Positions 36,667 to 47,194 of a stretch of DNA of 64,000 bases are shown here, one piece after another. This DNA comes from Ipomoea triloba (taxonomy: Eukaryota; Streptophyta; Magnoliopsida; Solanales; Convolvulaceae), in the NCBI RefSeq assembly GCF_003576645.1, contig NC_044927.1, forward strand, positions 19,206,217-19,270,216, written 5' to 3'. The notes beneath the pieces are model-generated. The model was given only the letters and a program-made list of their open reading frames with translations. It had not been told where the DNA came from and did no database searches. Position numbers and translations under genes: made by a program. Positions within the stretch are counted from its first letter, which is position 1; each line of letters starts with the position of its first letter.

Positions 36667-37731
36667 ATCACTAATATCTATGATTTTATACTATAATTCA
36701 CCCCTTATTTTAGTTGTTTTTGTTGCATATTGTCTTTACCCTAGTGAAATTGAATATTGTTTATGTGTTATATTGTCGTAAGGTTTGAATTATCCATAAG
36801 GAGCAGCAAAGGACGAATTTTGGAACATTTTAGACGAGTTTTGGAAGCGAAGGAATCTGCCTAAGGTTGGAAAGGAGCAGCGGAGCACAAAAGGAAAACA
36901 GGAGCAAATTTGGAAGGTGCCACACGACCATGTGCACGCCCGTGACCCTCCGTGTGCACTCCAGTTTCGCGACCACCACCCGGCCATGCACATGGCCGTG
37001 AACTTTACTGTTGTCTAGTATTTAAAGTAGCGTTTTTCTGGTTTTTGAGACATTCTGAGCTCTAGTTTAGTTTAACTTATTTCCCCTTATCTTTAGAGTT
37101 TTCCTTAGCATAGTTTAGCTCAGATTTACATACTCTGACTTGTTTTCGAGCTTGGAATCGTGGATTGGATTCAGATTTACTCTCCAATTGTTAGTAAAGT
37201 TCTTCTTCTCTTTATTACTTTATTTCTCAGCTTTGTTACGATGTTTTCGGTGTTTTATTCTTACCTTGTTATAGTTACTTCAATAATGCGTGAGTAGTTT
37301 ATTTATGGGTTCATATTAGAGATCTATTGCTATTCTTGATATTCAATTTGTGATTATTGCATAAAGGGATTGAATTGTTCACCTAGGGTTTGTGTTGAAT
37401 TGGGGATTGAATTCTATTTGTTATTAATTGATAGCCACAATTGATTGCTAGTCTATGATAGGATTTCATTACAACGAAAGTTGGGTGAGAGACTCGAGGC
37501 TTACCAATTTCAACGTAATTTTTCCTACTATGAGAATAAGGATAATTTGGGGGCTTACAATGCTGTTGTGTTTAAGGTTATGATTGATGCATCACGAAAG
37601 TGGGGCGATCGTAGCTTAATTCTGTTTATTGATTACGAAAGTAGTTGAACCGAATTCTTGAGTGCATTACGAATAAATTCCTAGGTTAATTGTTCTTCCC
37701 CTAATTCTGAGTTTGTTAGAGCATCAACTAT

Positions 37732-37834
37732 GTCCCTTCGGGGACATCCGATAAAATTGGAACGATATAGAGAAGATTAGCATGGCCCCTGCGCAAGGAT
37801 GACACGCACAAATCGAGAAATGGTCCAAATTTTG
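37732..37834 (+). pseudogene. Retroposed U6 snRNA
   Basis: Full-length U6: GTCCCTTCGGGGACATCC start, the GATTAGCATGGCCCC region, and the AAATGGTCCAAATTTT end. The sole difference from the plant consensus that I notice is the ACAGAGA box reading ATAGAGA (T at 37768), which would damage 5' splice-site pairing. It is followed by G and ten A, and flanked by a 15-16-bp duplication TAGAGCATCAACTATG (37717-37732) / TAGAGCATCGAGTATG (37845-37860). Neither the USE element nor a TATA box precedes it; the upstream DNA is LTR. The sister LTR has the empty site at about 41566-41582. It is therefore a LINE-type retropseudogene, not a working U6 gene. Confidence 0.95.
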
Positions 37835-37984
37835 AAAAAAAAAATAGAGCATCGAGTATGCAATACCCCTAATCGGGCCCATTCTTTTATCATACAGGTT
37901 ATTCCTCAGGTTATCGTACAGTTTGCATCAAGTTTGCAATACCCTCGTATGTTGATGAGTGTTATATGGTAGATGGACTGAGAG

Positions 37985-38188
37985 AGTACTCTCAAAAGTT
38001 AGCGACGGAAAAAGCCATCGCAAAAGTTAGCGACAGAAAAAAATTGGGTCGCACATTATTTTTAGTGACGCCACTTTTAGCGACCGGCCGATTCCGTTGC
38101 TAATCCGTCGCTAAAGCAATTAGCGACGGATTTTTCGTGTTCTAGCGACGGAATTTTCCGTCGCTATTTTTGCGTTTTTTTTGTAGTG
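37985..38188. mobile_element. CACTA-like terminal remnant
   Basis: Repeated AGCGACGGA / TCCGTCGCTA words in both orientations and a right end TTTTTTTTGTAGTG, the inverse of a CACTACAAAA terminus. The left terminus is missing. Confidence 0.55.
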
Positions 38189-40530
38189 AGTGCACTGATG
38201 AGAATCGAAAGAAAGAGCTAGGGAACATGCGAGACTCCTTAGTCACCCCCGAATCTCCTGAGGAACATCATGCTAAAAAAATGGGAGAAATTTCTTTGGT
38301 CTTGATGGTTTCTACAGGAGGTGGATGAAGGAGTTCTCTAAGTTCAAGAGGCCACCAGATCGATTGGCCTCCAACCACAATTAATGCCAATGAGGTTGAG
38401 TCGAGCTAGCAACGTTAAACTTAGCGCTTCATGGGAGGCACCCCATGTTATCCTTTACTTTCTTGCATTTTATTCTATTGCAATTACTTTATTTGTTTTA
38501 GTTCGAGTTAGAGTTAGAAGCGTTTGTGTTGATAAGTGGTATTATTTGGGATGTTTTTGAGTGAGGTTTGCTTTATTTTACTTTTAAGAGAGTGGGGAAT
38601 GGTTGAAAATTGGGTGTTTATGATGTGTTTAGGTGTAGGAGTGCTTTGGAAGTATTTTGAATTGATCTATAGGTGGAATCGAGCACTTGGCGCGGGAAAA
38701 TGGCAAAATGCATATCAGAGTGCCGCCCTCACGGCCACCCACCCGGCCGTGAGGGTTACCATGACAATATGGAGGATTTACAGTGGGTTTTTGCTTTTAG
38801 AGAGCTCGAGTACACGACCACCCACCCGGCCGTGACAATCCACGGCATTTACAGTGAGATTCGCAGGTTTGAAGCCTCGGGTACACGGCCATGTACCCGG
38901 CTATATGCGTCTTCCCTAAAAAAAAGAAGTTATTATTTCTTCCCCACTCCCTTGTGTGCCGATGCTGTTCTCTCCAGGTTCTAAAGCTTATTTCTCCACT
39001 CCCCATCTTTGCATCACGAATCCACGGTTTGGCTTTCTAACTCTCTTAATTTCTCTCTCTGTTGTTCTTATAATTTGTGTTTCCTTATTGATTTTATTTC
39101 TTTGCTCCCCTCATTTTGGTCTTTAATTTTGTCCATCAGGACGATGTCCAAGTTCTAGTGGGGGGTGGGGGGGTACTGTTTTTGGGTTCAAAATGAAATT
39201 TTTGGTGAAGTTTGCTTGAAGGACTCAATGTGCAATAAATGTGGATAGTCAATTTTCTTTGCTTTGTGGCTGTGACCACTTCCCTTTCTGTTGGTTGGTG
39301 GTTTTCTTTGGTGGTACTTGTGCAGCCTAGCCTGTCATTGTTGATTCAAGGTTGAACTTGTGTTTAATTCAGTCTCTTGTCAATAGCTGGGTTAACCTCT
39401 ATCTTGATTCTTGATCCTGTGCATTATGCATTGCTAGTGAAGGCTTATGTGGAATTCCGGTGATATTTGTTTTGTCATAGCTTGTCTCAGTGCTCTCATG
39501 GTGAAGTCTAGGATTTGCATGCTTTGAAGTGATTTAGGCCATTGTTGTTAGCCCGAGCCTTTAAACCTACCCTTGTTACAATTGTTTTCCCTAGTTGTCC
39601 CCTTTGAGCCTTGTTTTTGTTTAATAAGTGTAAAGCACTTAACCCATTCTTTGTTATTGTTTTTCTTGTTTAGCCCCATCATTCAACCCTTAGCCTTTAG
39701 CCATATATTTCCATCCACCCTTAGAGAGAATGTAGCATTTGTTCTTTAATTTAGAAGAGATTTCTTTTTAAAGCTTGTTTTTGCTAGAACACTCTTGATA
39801 TATTTGTCCTAGTGTGGGGGTTTGGTGAAAGGAATCAGTTGGTTGTTCTGAAGAAAGGAAAATTGGTTGGTTGAAAAAAAAAGAAAAAAGAAAGAAAGAA
39901 AAAATATTATTGTTTGAGAAAATGTTTGAAAGTGATGCAAATGTTTGTGAAAGAACAGAGAAAAAGAGATGAATAAAAGCGCAAGTGGTTTTGCTAGTTA
40001 AGTTGTATCTAACCCCACCATTTAGAGTGTTCTTGTGTCAGAAATTGTAGTTTGCTCCATTATCCATACTTGTAAGTGTCTCTTCTAGATTTAGTTGTGA
40101 ATAGGTGTGAAATTATCTCCTTTGTTATTTTCCATATCCCTTCTTTGTTTAGCCACTCACCCTTAGCCCCATTACAAGCCGAATAAAGACCTATTTGATC
40201 TTAGCATGCAGTTTTAGAGTTGATTTATGGGAGTATGAAGGGCAAGTCTATGGGATCTCATCTTAAGCCAAGTTCTGCAAAATCTCAACTGAGTACATGT
40301 GCATACAGGGTCCTAATCTACCATAATTCTGGTGCCCGGTTATTGGCCTGAGAGGGGAACTCATTTGTGATTCTGAGATGATTCTTGAAGTAGGTTAGGT
40401 TGTATAAGTTGGTTGGCGGCATGTTTAGTTGTGCAGGGAGGAAGTGCATCAGTTACATTGCTTGGTAATTGGTTGGCGGATTGTCCTTGGTAATTGCTTG
40501 AGGACAAGCAAAAGTTCTAGTGTGGGGAGT
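38189..40530 (+). other. Internal 3' region of family A copy 1
   Basis: Non-coding apart from debris near 38215-38400. Contains GGCCGTGAGG / CACGGCC words (38720-38900) and ends GCTTGAGGACAAGCAAAAG plus GTGTGGGGAG. The minus copy at 52385-58060 is its counterpart. Confidence 0.7.
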
Positions 40531-41804
40531 TGATATCTCTGATTTTATACTATAATTCACCCCTTATTTTAGTTGTTTTTGTTGCATATTGTCTTTACCC
40601 TAGTGAAATTGAGAATTGTTTGTGTGCTATATTGTCCTAAGGTTTGAATTATCTATAAGGAGCAGCAAAGGAAGAAGTTTTGAACATTTTAGACGAGTTT
40701 TGGAAGCGAATGAATCTGCCTAAGGTTGGAAAAGAGCAGCGGAGCACAAAAAGAAACATGGAGCAAAATTGGAAGGTGCCACACGGCCGTGTGCACGCCC
40801 GTGACCCTCCGTGTGCACTCCAGTTTCGCGACCACCACCCGCACCGGCCATGAACTTTGCTGCTGTCCAGTATTTAAAGTTGCGTTTTTCTAGTTTTTGG
40901 GACATTCCAAGCCCTAGTTTAGTTTAGCTTATTTCCCCTTGTCTTTAGAGTTTTCGTTAGCATAGTTTAGCCCAGATTTACATACTCTAACTTGTTTTCG
41001 AATTTGGAATCGTGGATTGGATTTAGATTTACTCTCCAATTGTTAGTAAAGTTCTTTTTCTCTTTATGACTTTATTTCTCAGATTTGTTGCGATGTTTTC
41101 GGTGTTTCATTCTTGTCTTGTTTTATTTACTTCAATAATGCGTGAGTAGTTCGTTTATGGGTTCAGATTAGGGATCTATTACTATTCTTGATGTTCAATT
41201 TGTGATTATTGCATAAAGGGATTGACTTGTTCACTTAGGGTTTATGTTGAATTGAGGACTGAATTCTACTTGTTATTAATTGATAGCCACAATTGATTAC
41301 TTGTCTATGAGAGGATTTATTACAACGAAAGTTGGGTGAAAGGCTCGAGGCTTACCAATTTCAACATAATTTTTTCAACTATGAATAGGGATAATTTGGG
41401 GGCTTACAATGCTATTGTGTTTAAGGTTACGATAGATGCATCACGAAAGTGGGGCGATCTTAGCTTAATTCTGTTTATTGATTACGAAAGTAGCTGAACC
41501 GAATTCTTGAGCGCATTGCCAATAAATTCCTAGGTTAATTGTTTTTCCCTAATTCTGAGTTAGTTAGAGCATCAAGTTTGCAATACCCCTAATCGGGCTC
41601 ATTCCTTTATCATACAATTTATTTCTCAGTTAATTTGCATTCCTTTTATTTTCCACACTTTATCATCATTTACTTGGATTCTAGTGAACTCCATCATTTT
41701 AGTGCCTAAAATTTCTTAATTCACACAAATACATGCCATAGCCCCAATCCTCAGCGCATCGACATTTTACACCCTCATATTTACTATCTCCATTTTACTC
41801 ATCA
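40531..41804 (+). repeat. 3' LTR of family A copy 1
   Basis: 1,274 bp, TGATATCTCTG to CTCATCA. Aligns by eye with 36672-37905 except for the U6 insertion. Confidence 0.85.
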
Positions 41805-41809
41805 ATCAC

Positions 41810-42842
41810 CGGCAGCGACTACCACGTGGGCCTGCGGTGGAGGCTGGCCGCTATATCTTTTGTAACAGTATACAACCGTGTGACATTGTGACCGGTAGAT
41901 CTGACATCGAGGAGTATTGTTGCGACCTCGCCTTTGTCCGCCACGACCACGACCTTGACGATCGCACCTCTGTCCACCATTCGTACCCTATCTACCGCTG
42001 AACCCACCATCGCTATTTTGACGTTGCCCACATCCAGCGAACATCGCTGTAGGAGAACCATCGGCGACCGCATCAGTGCCCATAGAGAACTCGTCGGAGA
42101 AAATAAACTCCTGCGCTTGTAAAAAATTGGAAAGTTGAGGAATGGTGACGGGTGTACCAGAGACGGTGAGAGACACCGCCATTGCACGGAACTCTAGTCA
42201 CAGGCCCCTGAAGACGTGCAAATTATGTTCGTCTATGGAAACGGGGCGGCCGACGAGTGCTAGGTCCTCGACGAGTAGTTGCGCTCGGCCAAGGTATTCT
42301 GCCGGTGTACTATTGCTTTGATGGAGCGACTGAAATTGACCAAGAAGGTTGAGACAACGGGCACGGGTGGATGAACCTAACACCGCTGTGATGGAAACCC
42401 AAACGTCGCGGGCGGTGTTGCGGCCAACGACGAGGTACATGAGCTCCTCGGAGAGGGATGAGATAAGCAATGAGAGGGTTGATTGATCCTGTTGAATCTA
42501 GGCGGCATACGCTGGGTTTGGCAGTGTGATGGAAGTTGTCGCGCTGGAGGCTGCGTTGCTGGAGGATGGTGCGGCGGCGACGGTGGCCGGAGGACACGGG
42601 AGCTCCCCGTCGGCATAGCCAAGAAGGCCCTAGCCACGAAGGAAAGGGACCAGTTGGGTTCGCCAAAATAGGTAGTTTCTGGTTGTGAGTTTGATAGAGA
42701 CGAAGTGATGGGCTGTGGAGAGGGAATATCTGGTGGTGGCCGGAGCTGGTACGGTGGCGGGGTAACTGTACGCTCGGAGGAATTTGTCAACATGGTGTGG
42801 GAAGGAGGATGAATAGGAAGGCCTAACACTAACTAATACCAT
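41810..42842 (-). pseudogene. Copia element 3, gag part
   Basis: Minus-strand frames encode a Copia gag: KLTTRNYLFWRTQLVPFLRG (about 42640), AYAAWIQQDQ, LISSLSEELMYLVVGR (42470-42198), RCLNLLGQFQSLHQSN and AEYLGRAQ, with shifts at about 42480 and 42190. GC-rich compared with its surroundings. It continues to the protease at 36666 once the nested element is removed. Confidence 0.88.
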
Positions 42843-42990
42843 ATGAGGAATTCAAATTGTATTATTAGTTCAAAACAATTACAACACAATCCTATATCAA
42901 CAAGGAAACCTAAACCTCTCCTATGCAATAGGAAAGTTAAAGACAATCACTCCTCACCACTCAAGCCACTTAACCACATGTTACACAATT
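42843..42990 (-). repeat. Probable 5' LTR end and primer-binding site of Copia element 3
   Basis: ATATGGTATTAGTTAG (minus, about 42828-42845) is a degenerate initiator-Met primer-binding site just upstream of the gag. The AT-rich sequence beyond is taken as LTR. Limits uncertain. Confidence 0.45.
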
Positions 42991-44805
42991 AATAATAATA
43001 TGACTAATAGTATTCACATATACGTTTGAATTAAAAGAGTAATATCATTGGCCGAGAAACTTAACTACTTTTTCTAAAAGATTATGAATATCTTCTTCCG
43101 TCAATAGTTAATGAGTTTTGGATATAAACAACCACTTTGGAGATAATTTAAGAATGAACAAATGATGAAAATAATAACTGGGGGGGGGGGGGGGGGGGGG
43201 GANNNNNNNNNNNNNNNNNNNNNNNNNNNNNNNNNNNNNNNNNNNNNNNNNNNNNNNNNNNNNNNNNNNNNNNNNNNNNNNNNNNNNNNNNNNNNNNNNN
43301 NNNNNNNNNNNNNNNNNNNNNNNNNNNNNNNNNNNNNNNNNNNNNNNNNNNNNNNNNNNNNNNNNNNNNNNNNNNNNNNNNNNNNNNNNNNNNNNNNNNN
43401 NNNNNNNNNNNNNNNNNNNNNNNNNNNNNNNNNNNNNNNNNNNNNNNNNNNNNNNNNNNNNNNNNNNNNNNNNNNNNNNNNNNNNNNNNNNNNNNNNNNN
43501 NNNNNNNNNNNNNNNNNNNNNNNNNNNNNNNNNNNNNNNNNNNNNNNNNNNNNNNNNNNNNNNNNNNNNNNNNNNNNNNNNNNNNNNNNNNNNNNNNNNN
43601 NNNNNNNNNNNNNNNNNNNNNNNNNNNNNNNNNNNNNNNNNNNNNNNNNNNNNNNNNNNNNNNNNNNNNNNNNNNNNNNNNNNNNNNNNNNNNNNNNNNN
43701 NNNNNNNNNNNNNNNNNNNNNNNNNNNNNNNNNNNNNNNNNNNNNNNNNNNNNNNNNNNNNNNNNNNNNNNNNNNNNNNNNNNNNNNNNNNNNNNNNNNN
43801 NNNNNNNNNNNNNNNNNNNNNNNNNNNNNNNNNNNNNNNNNNNNNNNNNNNNNNNNNNNNNNNNNNNNNNNNNNNNNNNNNNNNNNNNNNNNNNNNNNNN
43901 NNNNNNNNNNNNNNNNNNNNNNNNNNNNNNNNNNNNNNNNNNNNNNNNNNNNNNNNNNNNNNNNNNNNNNNNNNNNNNGGGGGGAATGTAATTCTTTTTC
44001 AGAACAAAAAGAGTACGAACAAATAAATTATATTAAATTGGACAACTAATTAAGCACAAGTTCAGTAATTACTAGTAAGTGGTTTTGAGTCAAATTCTCC
44101 ACCGAAGCACATTAAATGAATTTATAATCATTATTTTTCAAAATAAATTAATTTAAATTTGACTCCCCACAAAAAAATGTTCTTCAAATTCAGAACATAT
44201 TAAAATGTGATTATAGTCGAGATTCAAAGTTGCGATTTTAATTGACATTTCTACCTAGCTATGGATAAAATCTAATCAGAAAAAAAAACAATTACTTTTG
44301 TGAAAATTTAAATTGTAGGAATGTAGAAAAAATAGTGCGTGGTGAATTGCAATTGTGATAATATAACAATTGGGTCAACTTTTAAAAGTAAGAGTATTTA
44401 AGGAATTAAGTTAGTCTAATAGTTTAATTGATTGGTTTAAACATGTGTCCAATTATCACCTTAGCCTTTATTGCTTATAGGAGTAAATCGATTGATTTTT
44501 GCGTGATAGATTGTGAGCAAACTTAGCCTTTAATCTAAACGAGACATCTTTTAATTACCTAGGCTTGGATAAAAGCTTATCAAAATTGATGGATTATATT
44601 GACTTGGGTAGCCCGATTCAAATAACCCAATAATTAAAAGATAATGTATAAAGATAAAAGTAATGAACGTAAAGACAAGAATGTTGGTCGCAGGGGCAAA
44701 GTTGGTATTAAAACCTGTGTAATGCTATTACAAGAAAATAAATGAGATCAGATGATCTAATGAGACAAAGAGGGGTGCTTTTATACTAAGTCGCACTCTA
44801 ACTGC
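42991..44805. other. AT-rich DNA with a 776-N gap
   Basis: N from 43203 to 43978, entered through a 20-G run and left through a short G run. No gene seen on either side. Confidence 0.7.
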
Positions 44806-44810
44806 GGGTA

Positions 44811-46223
44811 TGATAAGTGCAAAAGATGCTACGTTTATAAGGTCGTTCTAGGATCATATTGTGCACAATCAACGGCTTTTATGATTGATTTGATCGTTAA
44901 TTACGCTAGAATGCTTGTTATTGCTATCGGACCCCGTTCCCCGCTTCGTTAATGGTTTTGTAGGTAAAAAGACATGCAAAAAGGTGGAAAACGGCATGGA
45001 TTTCGGAAATAGATTCACGGGCCGAAGTTGGAGCAAAAATAGGCTCTGGACGCGCGTCCATACCTGCGTCCAAAAATATGCCCGCAGAAGTTTCGCACAG
45101 CAGAGCAGAAACCTGATGGACGCGGGGTGGACGCCCGTCCACCCAGGCGTCCATCAGAACGCTTGCAGAAGTTGAAGTCTGGACGCATTTATCGCCGTGG
45201 ACGCGCCCGTGGACGCGCGTCCACCATGGCGTCCATCGCTAAGTTGGGCGGTTTTCGCAATGTTTAAAAGGGGAATTGAGCTAATTTTTCAGGATATCAC
45301 TGAATTCATCCACCATTCCACACCCTAGACTTTCTCTCTCTAGGATTAGCCTAGAGAGATCTCTCCCAATTCATTCCATATTGCAATTCTTAGATTTAGA
45401 TTAGAATTAGAGAAGAATTCCATTGTTGCAAGCTTGTGATCAACATTCAATTTCAAGTTCAAGGTTTAATTTCAAGCTAAGTTTTCCTTTTAATTTCTTG
45501 TCATTACTTTTGCATTTTGTTATTTCAATTCCAAGTATGATTAGGTAGATCTTTGTGGATTTGGATTGAGCAATGTTGTATGGATATTCTTGAGCTTTGA
45601 ATTGATAAATTAGGTTTTGCAATTGCTTTGATTATGAGTTTGATTGTGTGAGTGGTGATCCACTTTGACTCTTGTGTAGGGGTGATCAACCTATATGAGA
45701 GGTGTTTGGAGAAAGAGTCTCATTTACGAGAGTAGAGTTACTCCTTAGCCTAGCCTAGTACATTTCCCTCTCACCTTTGAGAAAAGGGAGAGGGAAGGCA
45801 AGAGGCACATAACGTGTTTGTCAAAATGCCCCTTCTAGCCTAATGATCACAAGGATGACATTACGGTCTAAGAAGTGAGTCCATTGACCACGAGAGTGGC
45901 GGTGGTGTTGGTGACCTTGTCTCATTTTCATAATCTAAGTGTTGCTAGCCTAATATCTTAAGAAATCAAGGATACCTATATGAGTTGCAAGATCCAAATC
46001 CTCCTTCCCAATTGATTGTTTCTAATGTTTGTTCCATGTTTTCGTTATGTTTCATGCACATTCTTTGCTATGTTTGGGTTAGCTTTCAAACACTAAACAC
46101 TCTTGTGCTTAATCCCCTTACCGCTTGAATTCCCTCCTTGCCATCCTTGAGACCGACACTTGGGAACTTCTTCCCGTTTTAACATCTATTTCTTTCCATC
46201 CACCGCGAAAACTACATTCATCA
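44811..46223. mobile_element. Solo LTR of a Gypsy-type element
   Basis: 1,413 bp, TGATAAGTGC to ATTCATCA, with a 5-bp duplication GGGTA (44806-44810, 46224-46228). No internal region follows. Palindromic GGACGCGCGTCC words recur at 45045-45230. Strand not decided formally; the TG...CA order is as read on plus. Confidence 0.85.
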
Positions 46224-46228
46224 GGGTA

Positions 46229-46540
46229 GTTTGAACCTCCTTGACCGAGTCTAACGCCCACTCAAAACTATCCATGAAGCCACGGAGGCTGAGCCAAGAG
46301 TTCGACCTTGGACTCCCCAAGGCGAAAAGCTCAGGGCTCCGCATGGGACCTCCAAGGAGTTGAGCTCAAGACTCGGCTTTGGGCCCAGGTTTAGGCCCCA
46401 AGGCGCGGAGCACTGGGCTCCGCCCTTGGGGCTCCGAGGTTGACCGGGGTCTGGTCCACCAGGTTGATATACTCTGGGACTGCTCCACCGAGTTAGTTTG
46501 CTTCAAGTTTATTTATAATAATATATCCTTCTAGAATTAA
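46229..46540. other. GC-rich repeat-like DNA
   Basis: Contains variations of GGCTCCG and CAAGGCGCGGAGC. It was contiguous with 44600-44805 before the solo LTR's parent inserted. Family not recognised. Confidence 0.45.
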
Positions 46541-47194
46541 AAAAAAAAAATCGGTTAACTTTGTGAAAATTGAATAATATTAACGTCAAATGAAAATAAA
46601 AGAATAATTAAAAGTTTGGTACATTGATTTGGACTGTGATCTCCACGGCACGTGATTGAGGGGACCAAAATAGGTGAAGGTGTATACGTTATTGTCACCC
46701 ATGACCAGGCAAGTTTAGGTAAAATATAAATGACTTCCAAACCCTATTAGTCTGGCTTTAGTTGTTAGTCTTGTCCTCCTATCATTTTCTCTCTTTCTTT
46801 TTTATTTTTATTTTTATTTTCTTCTTGATAAAAGAAAATAAAAGAAAAGAAAATAAAAGATTCTTTTATTCTAAAGCGCTGCAAAGGGTGTGGGGAAGAT
46901 GATGCACATGGAGTGTTTGGCAGCCTCATATATGAAAAAAAAATAAAATTGAAAAAAAAAAAAAAGAAGAATGGAGAGATATAGATAATGACTTGTTGCA
47001 GTTGTAATCATGGGAGTTCTTCTGGCATTCCATGTGCTTCAATCAACTCCTCCCACTTCCTATTATTCTACAAAAACAATCTAATACTAATTCTACTACT
47101 TTCACTTCCCATTATATATACTCATTCTTCTCCCTCTCTTTTTTCCAATGTTCTAGGATAACAATTCATCAAATTCTCCGAAGAAATCTCCAGG
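46541..47194 (+). promoter_or_regulatory. Upstream region of the START gene
   Basis: Contains a G-box core CACGTG (about 46651) and CT-rich tracts near 46780-46830 and 47110-47150, with a TATATATA at about 47113, about 80 bp from the ATG. Roles are inferred from position only. Confidence 0.35.

Larger units (their letters stand above)
36672..41804 (+). mobile_element. Gypsy-like non-autonomous LTR element, family A copy 1
   Basis: 5-bp duplication ATCAC (36667-36671, 41805-41809). The LTR start TAATATCTATG (left) corresponds to TGATATCTCTG (right, 40531), and the right LTR ends CATCA. The left LTR (36672 to about 37905) lacks its 3' end and the primer-binding site; a CACTA remnant follows. 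The internal 3' half (38190-40530) has no ORF of note and ends TTCTAGTGTGGGGAGT, a purine tract. The phrase GTCGAGCTAGCAACGTTAAA is shared with family A copy 2 (inverted, near 60780). The insertion splits Copia element 3. Confidence 0.85.

Noticed and set aside
37732..37834. Functional U6 gene
   Set aside because: No USE or TATA upstream, an A tail, flanking duplications and a change in the ACAGAGA box.
37985..38188. Complete CACTA element
   Set aside because: Only the right terminus (GTAGTG) is present; no CACTAC start or 3-bp duplication to the left.
43162..44049. Long plus-strand ORF across N
   Set aside because: Over 85% of it is an assembly gap. The same holds for the frames over 10236-10798.
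44915..45175. ORFs inside the solo LTR, on both strands
   Set aside because: They coincide with the GGACGCGCGTCC palindromes and are symmetric by composition.
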